Below, in pieces: positions 13,390-24,072 of a stretch of DNA of 64,000 nucleotides. The notes under the pieces are model-generated. The model worked only from the letters and a program-made list of their open reading frames with translations. It did no database searches and had not been told where the DNA came from. The stretch comes from Syngnathus acus (Eukaryota > Chordata > Actinopteri > Syngnathiformes > Syngnathidae). Both the position numbers and the translations under genes were made by a program. The stretch covers positions 18,675,193 to 18,739,192 of the forward strand of contig NC_051088.1 in NCBI RefSeq assembly GCF_901709675.1, in the 5' to 3' direction. Each line of letters opens with the position of its first letter. Position 1 is the first letter of the stretch.

Positions 13390-13500
13390 TCCTTCTCACT
13401 CCGTCCCGGCAGATGGCTTTAATTAATATAGACATGATAATGAGATTCCCCGCGATTAATACACACAGCATTTATGGATTTAAGTGCAACAGATTCCACA
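13390..13500. promoter_or_regulatory. Candidate conserved non-coding element with TTAATTAA and GATTAAT
   Basis: TTAATTAA (13419-13426), CATGATAATGAGATT (13434-13448) and GCGATTAAT (13452-13460) lie within 45 bp in otherwise mixed, repeat-free sequence. These are typical homeodomain or paired-type cores. Enhancer function is inferred only. Confidence 0.32.
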
Positions 13501-14199
13501 TAATGTGATTAGCAGCAGTTGGAGTGGGGGCATCTGGCACAGGAGTTGAAATGCAGGAGGGCTTGGGCAAAATACGGACATGTGTGTCATGCGGGCAGGG
13601 TTTATTTAGTATGTGTGTGTGTGAGTGCCATGGAATGCTGAGATGTTCTGTAGGACCCTGTTTATTTGATGATGGAGGATTGGTGGTTGACTTCAAATAT
13701 GCAATCTTAGCCAAATGCATTAAGGAAACGGGAGCAGCTATTAATATCATGATGAACGCTGACTTTCTGACCTTTATTTTCATGTGACTTTCTGTTTCAC
13801 AAGAGTAAAAAAAAAATAATTGATCAAGCAAAAGGACTTGAGGAAGTAAAATGGGACATACACTATATTTTATTGGTTTCTCTCAAAGAAAGTTAATTTT
13901 GGTACATTTTCTAGTGACTAGTATTTAATGGACTCGTATTGTAATGTATAATCTTTTCTGCTCTCTTTTGTTGCCTTTGTGTCGACACTAAGCTGGATAA
14001 ATTAAAGACATATGGTCCGCACTCTGTCCAAACCTTCTGTCTCTTGTTTACTCACACAGCTACAGGGCTGATAATTAATTATATTTGTATTCAATTATAT
14101 ATATGCGTGTATCTATAATCTGATCAAAAACCTACCAAAAATAACACGACTAGAAAAATGGCCGCTTCGGTCAATGTTATTCCGCTTCTGAAGACCTTG
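13501..14199. other. Non-coding stretch, no gene seen
   Basis: AT-rich sequence contains a short GTGTGTGTGAG run near 13613-13624 and a poly-A run near 13807-13817. The open frames on both strands at 13472-13831 are not domain-like. Confidence 0.5.
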
Positions 14200-14286
14200 C
14201 TGATGATCTGATCGCTTGAATCAGGTGTGTTGCAGCAGGGAGACAGAAAACAATGGACCCCGAGGACCAGGATTGAAGACCCCGGT
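14200..14286 (+). repeat. hAT-like MITE fragment
   Basis: GAATCAGGTGTGTTGCAGCAGGGAGACA followed by GACCCCGAGGACCAGGATTGAAGACCCCGG resembles the end of a common fish non-autonomous hAT element (CAGGTGTGTTGGAGCAGGGAAACA..CGAGGACCAGGATTGG). Only one end is recognisable. There are no coding remains. Confidence 0.55.
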
Positions 14287-14584
14287 TATAGCGCCTCCAA
14301 AGAATCAGGAGTCTTGTAAGATATTGTGACGTCTTGTGATTTCACACAATAACAATCAGAGCTGCAACTATAACTTGTATTCATATTTTCCTGAAGATTT
14401 TAGTTGAATTCCAGATTGTACAGATGGATCAGAGGAATGGAAGTAGTAGCATAGAGGGGAGTTGACCAAAGTAGAGTGAGTGGAAAATACTACAGCTAGC
14501 TCATCATTCCAAATGAGTTTTCACTCTAAGCCTCTCCTGCTGACCGGCAGACACGGTAACTGACAAAAAAAAAAAGTCCAAAAG
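14287..14584. other. Non-coding stretch, no gene seen
   Basis: Short AT-rich unique-looking sequence runs between the MITE fragment and a purine-rich tract. Confidence 0.45.
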
Positions 14585-14720
14585 TTGGCAATGAAAGTGA
14601 ATCAAGGGAGCAAAAGCAAACAGAGGAAGGAAAGCGTGGGATGGGGGAGGGAGAAAGTGGAGGGGGGGAAGTTGACGGAAGAGGAAAGGTAATGGGAGAA
14701 GCGACGAGGAGGTGAAACGC
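14585..14720 (+). other. Purine-rich strand with G-runs
   Basis: The plus strand is almost entirely A and G with several runs of three to eight G (for example near 14644-14667). G-quadruplex or triplex formation is plausible. Minus-strand frames here (14526-14864) are Ser/Pro/Phe-rich artefacts of this composition. Confidence 0.6.
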
Positions 14721-15721
14721 CGAGAAGAGTTCGGACGCTCTCCAATAAAAACACAACGTCAGTTGCAACATGTTTGCGGAAAAGTGGGGAGCGCTTTCTA
14801 TCATCCTCTTCCACTCGTTGACCAAGAGTACCCCGACCTTCTGGTTCATGCCCTGTAAAACCATTTTACAAAGGCAAGAAAAAGGGATGTATGGAACATG
14901 ACTAAGAGCAGCAACATCAGCAAGAAGGAGAGCTCACACCAAGAACACTAACCTTGTGACATGCAGCAACGCACAAACATGGACAAACACACATGTACAG
15001 TACATCAATGCACATCCAGGGTCACATTAACTTCAGCTGCTGGGACAGAAGTGCAAGACAACCATCCCTGCTTCCTGTTTTTCTGCAAATGAAACTATGT
15101 CAAAGGCTATAAGGCTGGCACTACACAAAGTCGAAGCAGGACTGAAACGCGTGCTCACAATACATTCAAAATCAAAGACCTACACACAACATGCAGTTGT
15201 CCTGTATTTAATATGACATTAGATTACAAGAAAAATCTGAAGAATTATTGTCTTCTTTACAACAAAGCACGCATCTTTAGAGATTGTTTATCTGTGACCT
15301 CACGCATGAAGATAAAAAAAAAGGCATTTAACAATTTTGGCTGTACTGTTTGTTGTGTGCTTTGATAACCTCAACAAACAACAACACTCTTACAGATTCT
15401 GTTACCGCACCAATTTTGAAACAAATCATTCCAAATAAAAAAAAAACACTTGTTATAAAAAACACTTCCAACCTTAGAAACGTATTTACTTGCTTCCTTA
15501 TAGTTCTTTGATTGGCTGTCGTCCATTGCACACCACAGCTCATGGATTTGTGACTGCCGGCTTTCTCCACACACAAAGCTTTTTGGTCGTAAACATAATA
15601 TTTATGATTGTCAGATCAAAAAATAATTTTATAGGACAATCTTATAAGACAAAAAATTGTCATTGAAGTTTGTTAATAAGGCAAACTAAATTCATCTTCC
15701 CATAAATATTATAATGTTGCA
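14721..15721. other. Non-coding stretch, no gene seen
   Basis: No recognised repeat or exon. Minus-strand frames at 15328-15576 are hydrophobic and Cys-rich but have no start context or family match. Confidence 0.5.
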
Positions 15722-15797
15722 GAGCCTAACTGAAAATATTACTCATGATCCATGCTGCCGAGCCTAACCGTAAACATTACTCATGATCCATGCAATG
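15722..15797. repeat. 38-bp tandem duplication
   Basis: Two adjacent copies share GAGCCTAAC and ATTACTCATGATCCATGC (15722-15759 and 15760-15797). They differ at a few positions, so the duplication is not brand new. Confidence 0.85.
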
Positions 15798-16515
15798 TGT
15801 TCCACAGCGTTGTACTCTGCACAAACACAACTTCTGCCTGACCAATCAACATATACAAGCACATCAACGCTTACCAAAGCATTTGTGTGAGATTTTTAGC
15901 TAACAAACACAGACTTTGGCATGTAGCTATTTACGTAGTTCCCGCCGCTACGTCCTTTATGTCCTGTTGCACCGACCCGCTCTTGTCTTGCAAGAAATGT
16001 TCACTTAAATGTTATTTCACATGTACATCACCTAGCACCATTCAATTGTAAGACCCCCGTGGGCCTCACAATGTTTTGGCCTGCACACGCCCTTAGCTCG
16101 TTGACCCCAATGCGTATCCCTCAGCCCCCATAGGCAGTGAAGGATTGTACAGCACGATGGCTGTGAGTGGGAAGAGAGAGGGGGGGTCATCAGCAATAGA
16201 GAGGAGCACTTCTTCGGGAAAAAGCATTAAAGAGGCAGGTATTGATTTGGGATTTTAAATGTTTTTCACAGTGATATATCCAATTAGCCTCTGAACCCTC
16301 TATGGGTTTAAAGTGCGCTCCCTTGAGGCTGAAGAGAAGGCCACTATAGCGCTTTTTTCTTTCCTGCAGAAAAAAAGATAATACCTGTTCAAGCTGGGGT
16401 TCATAACGACTTTGGGAAGGAGTGTCAAAGAAAATATCTATATGCTGATGATAATTTGCTGGAGAAATACATGTGAAATTTGGGGACCCGTGCAGGTTTT
16501 CTTTCTCTGCTGTAG
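15798..16515. other. Non-coding stretch upstream of a micro-exon candidate
   Basis: This is mixed sequence without a recognised repeat. Its 3' end (16496-16515) is a good pyrimidine-rich acceptor for the segment that follows. Confidence 0.45.
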
Positions 16516-16562
16516 ACGACAACCGGACTTGTTTAGGCAGCAAGGACAGCTCCTGGATATCG
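16516..16562 (+). CDS. Candidate 47-bp micro-exon
   Basis: TTTTCTTTCTCTGCTGTAG ends at 16515 and ATCG|GTGAGT begins the donor at 16563, so 47 bp are framed by strong splice signals on both sides. Two of three frames are open (for example RQPDLFRQQGQLLDI). The length is not a multiple of three. No family is recognised and the partner exons are unknown. It may be an exon of a long non-coding RNA or an alternative exon of a gene whose other exons lie outside the window. Confidence 0.25.
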
Positions 16563-16615
16563 GTGAGTGTTAATACTCTCTGCACATCTACTGTAGGGAT
16601 AACTCCACCCCCTCC

Positions 16616-16641
16616 AACCACACACACACACACACGCATAC
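16616..16641. repeat. Short (CA)n run
   Basis: CAACCACACACACACACACACG is a short CA run just downstream of the micro-exon candidate. Confidence 0.85.
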
Positions 16642-16779
16642 ACATTGCCCCCCGCAACCCTGCTCATATTTCTTTGCCTTACCCCGCTCAATCGATGGTA
16701 AGTTATTTAGCAGATAAAAGAGTTTGGATCAATCGAGCAGCACATATCAAAGAGCCAGTAACTTGTGTATATCATCCGT

Positions 16780-16843
16780 GGCGTGTGTGTGTGCGCGTGT
16801 GTGTATGCATGTGGGTGCGCGTGAGCGTGTGTGTGCGTGCGTG
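16780..16843. repeat. Imperfect (GT)n tract
   Basis: GTGTGTGTGCGCGTGTGTGT and further GT/GC/GA units form an old, interrupted GT tract. Open frames through it encode Cys/Val/Arg low complexity and are ignored. Confidence 0.9.
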
Positions 16844-18109
16844 ACAGGAAAGTGAACTTGTGCATGCCAGTGTCAATAGCTTAAACATATGTTTCTGTAA
16901 ATCTAGCCAGACGTTTGACTGTTTACTGACAATCCAAACCCAGCGTAGCCTAACAAAAGTGTTGGGAGGGTATGCACTACTGTTTTGTCAAAACTGGTGT
17001 GAAAGACATACTGAGTGTGTGTCCTTGGCCTTATCACCGATCTTTGTACAGTAACACACTAACAGCAGGGGTGTTCCACCTATCCTTAATTTGATTCCAT
17101 CTGTTATTAATCGACTGAACTGAGCAAATTCAGCTGAAAAGGTAAAAATGACTCAGACTTAGAGAAATAGTGGACAGGCCAAGTGCTGCTTAAAAAAAAC
17201 AAAAGTCTGTGACGCAGAGAGAGAAGGTGCAACACGAATGCCGGAGGGACAATGATGGAAGGATCCCAAAGGCAGAGGAGCAACGGCTACGTTGGTGTTT
17301 TTAAATTACGGAGCAAGGACACAAAATGTTGTTTCATGCCAAAGCAGAAATTGATTTGAATGCTTTGACAACTCAGAGGAAATGTCGATCCGTCCAGGGA
17401 CAAGCTGCAGTGGTGAATGCAAAGCAGAGGGGGAAAAAGTATTTTACATCCTGGGAGAGCAAGATGACGTTAGGAAGGTCAAAGGGGAACATCTTGTAAA
17501 TATTATAGATCATCAGACAAATGCAAGCAAAAATATTTGTATCCTTCCAATAAAGGGGAAAAAAACATTCCTTGAAATTATTTACAACAGCGAAAATAAT
17601 AACAACAAATACGAGATAACTGAAAAATAACTCAGAATTAGGCATTGCTTTTTGGTGATTGAGGAGAATTATTTCAAAAAGCCAGATAATGAAACTGGAC
17701 TAGAAAAAAAATATTATATACGCTTAATTGAAACCTTTGTTTTCAGCCTTTTGAGTCCAAGCTCTGTCACTGGTCGGCATATTTTCCTCCTGATTACTTT
17801 GATGACTTGAGCAGCCCCACAGCAATACTGACGATTGCACGTGTTTCATCGTAGGTACAGTGCAGTGTTCTTATCTGTGTTTGGCTCATTTTTGGGTGAC
17901 CTGCAAAAAAAGTTCCAGTTTTCTCTCAACTGGACAAGGGCATTGGAGCACATGTTTATTGGTTGCCAGTAAGCAAGATGGGGAAATTCCAGTATGGTTG
18001 CTTTGAAGTTATTTCTGTAACCTGTGGCTTTGTCTTTCTTTAATGGACATGAATAGAATTGAAAGTCAGCTTTGACTTTTTGCGGCTTTAAAAGCATGTT
18101 TGTGGTATG
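16844..18109. other. Non-coding stretch, no gene seen
   Basis: This is AT-rich sequence. Frames at 17373-17645 (minus) and 17382-17630 (plus) overlap on opposite strands, look like chance and have no family match. No repeat is recognised. Confidence 0.5.
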
Positions 18110-18172
18110 CTGAATGAGTGTTTAGGACATTGACTTTACAATTCAGAAATTGAGGGTTCAAATCCTGGCCTG
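18110..18172 (+). repeat. tRNA-derived SINE fragment
   Basis: TTTACAATTCAGAAATTGAGGGTTCAAATCCTGG contains a good RNA polymerase III B box (GGTTCAAATCC, 18155-18165) in the setting known from fish tRNA-type SINEs. No intact tRNA cloverleaf is present, so it is not a tRNA gene. It abuts the next repeat without a gap. Confidence 0.6.
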
Positions 18173-18333
18173 GTCAAGTCGAGTCAAGTTTATTTGTATA
18201 TCCCTTACTCACAAAGGCATCTAAAGCCCACAGATAACAAATATTAGTGACATACCCTGATCTAAATCCCCCATACAAGCCAAGGAAAAACTCATGGGGA
18301 AAAGAAGAAACCTTCAAAAGGGACCACAGATCA
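18173..18333 (+). repeat. Teleost dispersed repeat (GTCAAGTTTATTTRTATA family), copy 1
   Basis: GAGTCAAGTTTATTTGTATA, then CATACCCTGATCTAAATCCC, CAAGCCAAGGAAAAACTC, GAAGAAACCTTCAAAAGGGACC follow the same order as the copy at 60352-60568. Relatives of this sequence are common in fish genomes. It has no ORF. Confidence 0.75.
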
Positions 18334-18412
18334 CCCAAAGTCAGCTGGCGTGGACTCCAGCTCAAAACTGACCTCATATGCAATAGGCCAGAGCAAATGG
18401 ATGGACAGACGT
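18331..18412 (-). repeat. Teleost dispersed repeat fragment, same family as 6575
   Basis: TCACCCAAAGTCAGCTGGCG, GGACTCCAGCTC and GCAAATGGATGGACAG correspond to the GATAGGCTCCAGC..AAATGGATGG end of the family, in reverse orientation relative to 6575. It is fused directly to the preceding repeat, giving a composite of three repeat types in 300 bp. Confidence 0.65.
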
Positions 18413-19840
18413 GTACACTTGCAGCAATGGCTGTGGAAAAAATATGTCCACAATTGGGGTACTAAAATTAAACAGGAGCACAGATTGGGGTTTATTTATA
18501 TAAAATACTTGGCATACAGCGATAATATGCAGGATTTGAATTCACTGTTTGGTTCAGGTCCAAATCAGAACTGCTTGCAATTTTCTGAATAGCCTATGCA
18601 CACTCTACCAAACTGCACGGTGTTCACACCCACAGGTGCATGCATGCACACAAGATCCCTCATTTAAAATGATCAGTTAGTCACTGTGTTGCCCAGTAGG
18701 GCCTGAGGAGCTGGGGATTTCCAGTCAGGCAAAAACAGGTGGCATCCACTTGCAGTGCACAGCTGCACTAGCTGCAGTAAAACTTTCAGTAAACTACAGC
18801 ACAGGTAGAACAGCCTCAAATACTTGATGTATAGGACACAAAGTTTGGAGGTGAGAAGTCAGAGGTCATGAAAGACCACAACCTCAACAGCTGACACACA
18901 TCTGAAAATGTGATTAACACACACACGGGCGTGCAAGCACACAATGCAGAAGTCCCCCTCCGATGGGATCGGCCTTCGCACTGCTTACCTATACACAAAG
19001 AGGAGAGTGCCACGCATGGCCTGTTTTCACCGCAAATAAAGTTCACAGAAACCATACACAAATCAATAAACACCACCCGAGCTTAGCATCAAACACAATT
19101 TGGCCCACTCTTTCCATGTTCGTGCTTAGGTTCCAAACATGCTTCCTTTCTAGGGACATGTCGAGATGTAAGCCCAGCTTTGTGGGTGCTTTTAGAGCCA
19201 TCATGTCAAGGACAGTTGATTTACATGGGGAAAGTCCCTTTGCACAAATACTCAGGTGTTATGGTGAGGTCAGTTTTTTGTTGCAATGACTCATCATGAC
19301 GGCACAGTGAGATGGTTTGAGCACTCAGAGAATCCTTTCAGGAACTTATTTGGCTTTTTTTATTTACACAGGGCAGTGTGTGCAAAGAGTTTTAGCAGGG
19401 CAGGTGAAAGGGGGCCACTTTTTTAATTATTATGTGTATACAACACACCCACACACACACATTCACACAGTGAGAGCGAGAGAGACAGAGAGCAATGCAA
19501 ATGTTGGGTTCCAGCTGTCAACATATCATGGAAAAAATTGTCTGTGTCTCCCACATGGCGAAATGGCCCCAGACTGTTCACAATGACTATAAGTATTATT
19601 TGAACATATCACCTTTATCTGTCAGTAAGTAAGATTATTTGTAAAACTGTTATCCATCCGTGCATGCTCTTTTTCAAATTCCTTCTGACCATTCAGTCCC
19701 CTGTAGGCAAATAGTTACACCAAGACAAAGCATCGATTTATGTGTCCACAGCAGGCAGAGCGATCTACAGCACGGAAATGGCTATTGGGGGTATTTGACA
19801 GGGACCGATATTCTTTATCCTGAACAATATCCTAAAATGG
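18413..19840. other. Non-coding stretch, no gene seen
   Basis: A CA/GA-rich patch (19446-19495) is the only low-complexity element. No exon with convincing signals and no recognised repeat. Confidence 0.5.
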
Positions 19841-20115
19841 CTAATTATACGGGATAATTAGCAGACTAATTAGACAATTATCTAAGTAGACAATCTATTA
19901 GAATGAGGAAATCAATGTAAGGGAGCTGGCACATAGCAGCAGCGATTGGGACTGGCTTTTTATCACGTCTACCTGTTTGCCTGGATTAAACATTGCTGCT
20001 TTTGGGTAACGGGATAAATAGGGCACAATCATCTGGCCTGGAAAGTCAAATAAATAAATGCTAAAAGAGTATACCCACTTCGACAATTGATTTATTAGAA
20101 TCATTGCATGTTCTC
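19841..20115. promoter_or_regulatory. Candidate enhancer with three spaced TAATTA motifs
   Basis: TAATTA occurs at 19842-19847, 19855-19860 and 19867-19872, giving spacings of 13 and 12 bp, with ACAATTA following at 19874-19880. The rest of the block (to about 20115) is repeat-free and includes TTATCACGTCTACCTG and GATTTATTAGAATC. Homeodomain binding is inferred from motif recognition. No coding potential is seen. Confidence 0.38.
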
Positions 20116-20908
20116 TTTATTAGGAAGCAACCGAATTGTAATTTTTGTTTGTCGAAAAAGAGTGACAAAATTGTGTCTTCAAACCTGAATTATTGGTAGG
20201 ACTGAATTTTAAATCTCGGATAGTATTTTGTTGTCTTGAAAAAAGAACAGTTACAAACCGTACAAAAAGGTGATTGTGGCACCTACAAAGATGACAAGGG
20301 CAGAAATGTGGTTGCAATATGCTGGATGGAGAATTAATTTAAGAAAATTAGCCCAAGCGAGAGAGAACGCAGGGAGAATGTCGTCGGAAAGAATCAAAAC
20401 GTGTTTCCCACAGGACACAGTGAGGCAGTCAGGTCCCACTGCAGATCTTATCTGGAGATCTTGTCAACTATTACTGGTGTCCTTGCCGGTTATTCTCCTG
20501 ATTCACGCCGTCTGCTTTCATGGCCAAATCACACAAAGGATGTGTCTTTCACCTACAATTACACCCCTAACACAACTCTTCATTATGCTTGCACACACAG
20601 ATGCACAAAGCTCGTCTTACGTACACACACCACTGGCATCCCGTCAAAGTGGTGCTAAATTCTATTAAAAATAGTGCAGTGCTCGTCGCAAATTTACATT
20701 CGAATTAGGGCGAGGAGAAGTAATTACTCCAGGCGAGCGCCACTAATTGAATGAGGGTGCAGCCTTTTTGCTCCTCTCTCATTGTATATTAGCAATGCTG
20801 TGCAGTTCTCTTCAATGTCATTGTGCCACGTACTGGGATGCCCTCTTCAAGGGTCCGCCACCACATGCTAGACTGTATGTATGTGTCTACAGTATTTCTA
20901 TTTTGAGC
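20116..20908. other. Non-coding stretch with a short constrained-looking segment
   Basis: The 132-codon frame at 20270-20668 resembles no family. The segment 20690-20760 (GAAGTAATTACTCC, GCCACTAATTGAATGAGG) has a GTAATTAC palindrome and looks like enhancer sequence. Confidence 0.35.
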
Positions 20909-20990
20909 TACAGTGGTACCTTGAGATACGAGCCGGCATTCAGACATGGTTGTGCTTTGACGTGCAAGCACAAACTTAAGATACAAGTGT
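20909..20990 (+). mobile_element. 5' end of a CAGTGGTACC-type MITE
   Basis: TA|CAGTGGTACCTTGAGATACGAGC matches the start of a fish mariner-like MITE (CAGTGGTACCTCGAGATACGAG). The TA before CAGTGG (20909-20910) would be the target-site duplication. Further family-like text (TTTGACGTGCAAGCACAAAC, AAGATACAAG) runs to about 20990. Confidence 0.65.
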
Positions 20991-22233
20991 GGTATAGTTG
21001 CTGTCTGCTTTTTAAATGCTAACAATCAATGCAAAATGCAAATTACATGCTAATGATTAGACTCAACAGCCAGAGTTTGAGAAGCAACGGATATTTGAAC
21101 ACAAATGGTGGTGCAACACATATAGACAGGTAAAAAAAAAGTACTTAATTTGATCATCATTTTGATACATTAGAATGTGCTAAATTGATACAAATGTCCC
21201 CTCTTTGTACTATAAAACAATAAAATGATATATATCATTTTAACACATTTCAATCATGTGCAAGTGATGTACATATTAAAGTTAGAAAATATCAAGGTTT
21301 TTTCAGTGTACTTACATTCATATACTTTTTATCATCTGTAAAAAAATTACAGCATCTTACTCAGAGAAGTATAGATATACATGCAAAATTGATTTTTATA
21401 GATATGGATACACAATTTATTTTTTAAAATTCTATTCCATTGATATTACTTAATGTTCATAAAGTGCAAGGACAGTGTTTCTTTTTTCCTTCAACACATG
21501 CAACAAAATTCTTTGTTGTGTGTGTGGGAGGTTCATCTGCAATTAATTAATGGCATTTCCTTTCATTTCAATGACAATGATTTTAGAAACATCTGAATTA
21601 CAAGCGTGGTTACAGCACTAATTAATCCTGTATCTCAGGGGCGTAGATACAAATGTGATAAGTTTCTGAGCTTTAAGGGTAATTAGGTGGATATAATCTG
21701 AATGTTACCCTTTGATTACTCTAGTTACTAAATTCTCTGCCTTTTGCTGTGGGAGATGACATCAAGTGGAGAATACAAGATATGAGCAGGGTAGCCACAA
21801 ATAACCTGAGGCAATGTTTGTGTTAGGCCTCACAGACGCATTTACTGTAACTGTCACACAGGACTGGAGCTTTTCCCACTGGAGAATTTTCAACTGAAAC
21901 TGCAGCAACAGACATCATCGCAGTTGCAGATAACTGCTAATTTAATTAGAGACGGGGTCATGAAACAAGTCAGCTGGGATATGTGAAGGGCAAAAGGTGG
22001 CACTTGTGGCTATCTGCATTTTCTGATGCAAGTCAGTCGTACAGAACAAAGCAGTCTTTGACTCAAACTTAAGTGATTGTTTTTATACACATGTCTTTGT
22101 TTAGTTTGACAGTAAACTTCAAGTGGCAGTGGTATTAAACAGCATGATGCGTCTTTTTTATTTTTTTTACAAAATGTTCCCTATTTGCAAAATCGGCACT
22201 TGATGTGAGTTGAGTTTACCGCCACCATACAAT
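20991..22233. other. AT-rich interior between two MITE ends
   Basis: No transposase frame is present. A perfect 20-bp palindrome (AAAATGATATATATCATTTT) lies at 21222-21241. The segment 21880-22030 has GATAACTGCTAATTTAATTAG and looks like conserved non-coding sequence. It may therefore be host DNA between two separate MITE fragments rather than transposon interior. Confidence 0.35.
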
Positions 22234-22310
22234 GTCGTATCTTAAAATTTTCCTTGCAAAAGTGAAAAATCTCATAAATTGGGTCGCTCCTATCTTAGGA
22301 TGCCCTTGTA
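22234..22310 (+). mobile_element. 3' end of a CAGTGGTACC-type MITE
   Basis: GTCGTATCTTAAAATTTTCC, then GTCGCTCCTATCTTAGGATG and CCCTTG|TA is a diverged inverted match to the end at 20911. Read in reverse it gives CAAGGGCATCCTAAGATAGGAGCGAC. A TA follows at 22309-22310. It may pair with the 20909 end as one 1.4-kb element or be an independent copy. Confidence 0.55.
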
Positions 22311-23982
22311 TATTATCATTGTGGGTAACCCAAACCGATCTGTTATTCTGCAACTGAGAGATCCTGGAAAGCATAAATACGGTATGGCAATGATGTCACA
22401 AATGCAAACCCTTACACAGCTTCCATTTAGATGCTCTGATATCATCCTTATAATACATAAAGAGGTTGTGCTTATTGTTTTTGACTTGTGGAGTGGAATA
22501 AGCAATAATCAATTCATTCATTCATTTAGTCATTCATTTTCTGCTTTTATAAATTTCCACAGTTAAAAGTGTGTCAAATAAAGAAGAATTGTGCGTCATG
22601 GTTATTAACGATGGTCGTCACTCTTACCAAAGTCCAAATGTAACAAGTGATTTGATTTTGAATTTTTTTTTAATACAGAGTCCAAAGACGATACCTCAGC
22701 AATGCATTAATAAGAATAAAAGAGAACACACTTGTCTCAACTGTTTTAATTTTTATATACGGTAATTAGATAAACTTATAAATAAAAGCTTTTCTGTTTC
22801 ATTTGGCAATATCTTTGTACGTCAGAATTATTTTGTGGTTTTATGACCTTTAAAAACTGAGCAATGAAAAAAAAATCATTCAGTACCAATCAGCCAATAA
22901 TTACCTAATCAGCCTCATTCCTGATTGGATTGAAACATTTTTAAGGACAGTAAAATAAATGTGTGCGCTCTCGCATGCGTGCCAATTCCCTCGTGGCGAT
23001 ATTTTGAGTGACAATACCTGCTGACGCACAACAGCCAAACTCAGAGGTCAAACTCTTTACAGCCTCTGCTCTCATTGATTCATGACCTCGGGGTCCAGTC
23101 AAGTGCACACACTCCAATTGAGACACAGACAAAAAGTCAGATTATTAAAGGCATGTTTACATTCTGTTATCCAATGTACCTGCACCCAACCTGCTGCATT
23201 TGCCCCAAACAGAACTTTGGGCTAGTCTCTGTTTCCTGGCCTGAGGGCACAGTCGGTGTTCAGGGTGTTAACATGAGGCACACAGAGTGAAGGAACAAAA
23301 GATATGCCTCCAGGTAATTCTCAGATGCCTTTGAGAAACAAGGGAAAGTCTCCATGGGGGTATGGGGGCTTGTGAGAAAGCAGCCTTGGATGAGGGATGG
23401 CAATGTAACTAGGCAGCAAAGGCACATTTAAGCTTGGGAGGGGTAGGAGGGGTGTTTTTCTGTTTCTCACACAGCCAAAAATGGGGAAGATGTGTCACGA
23501 ACATGCTTTACAGTAAACAAGAGTCCTTAGCACCCCCCCTATCTCCTCAACTCCCATCAAACAAACAAGGAAGAGTGAGCATGTTTAGAGATAGAGAGAT
23601 GAAAAGAGGTGAATGACAGAAAGGGGCAGTTAATGAAGTTAAAGCGATGATGGGTGTTTTTCCAGTTTTTCACGATTACAGCAGCTGCTCGCCAGGGATC
23701 GTTCATATCTCGACGCAAGCGTGAGTGTATTTGTGGGGCTTTCTTTTAAACATCAAACAAACTTTATTTTGCAAGCACATCATCTGGAAGTATTGTTAGG
23801 GTGAGATAATCCAGGTGGGTGAGAAAGAGCCTCTCTGAAGTGTTCTCCATTGATGGAGCTGATTTCTATTTCGAAAACAAGAGGGCTGCAAACAAGGCTG
23901 CAGTCACTTGGTAAGTAAACAAAGAACAATTTCTTTAAAGATTAAAGATTAAAGATATTTCTTGATGCGAGGACTGTGGAGG
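22311..23982. other. Non-coding stretch, no gene seen
   Basis: A short ATTC array (22512-22545) and a (TTAAAGA)3 run (23936-23957) are the only simple repeats. Frames are short with no family match. Confidence 0.5.
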
Positions 23983-24038
23983 ACTTTTGAACAATGAGAA
24001 ACATGCGCACACTTTTGAACAATGAGAAACATGCGCAC
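23983..24038. repeat. Exact 28-bp tandem duplication
   Basis: Two identical 28-bp units (ACTTTTGAACAATGAGAAAC plus ATGCGCAC) lie head to tail and run into a CACACACACC patch. Identity indicates a recent slippage event or unequal exchange. Confidence 0.95.
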
Positions 24039-24072
24039 ACACACACCCCAAGTGTCCAAACTGCTAAAACGT

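Noticed and set aside
18110-18172. Possible tRNA gene
   Set aside because: The B box is good but no A box in register, acceptor stem or anticodon arm could be found. It is a SINE fragment.
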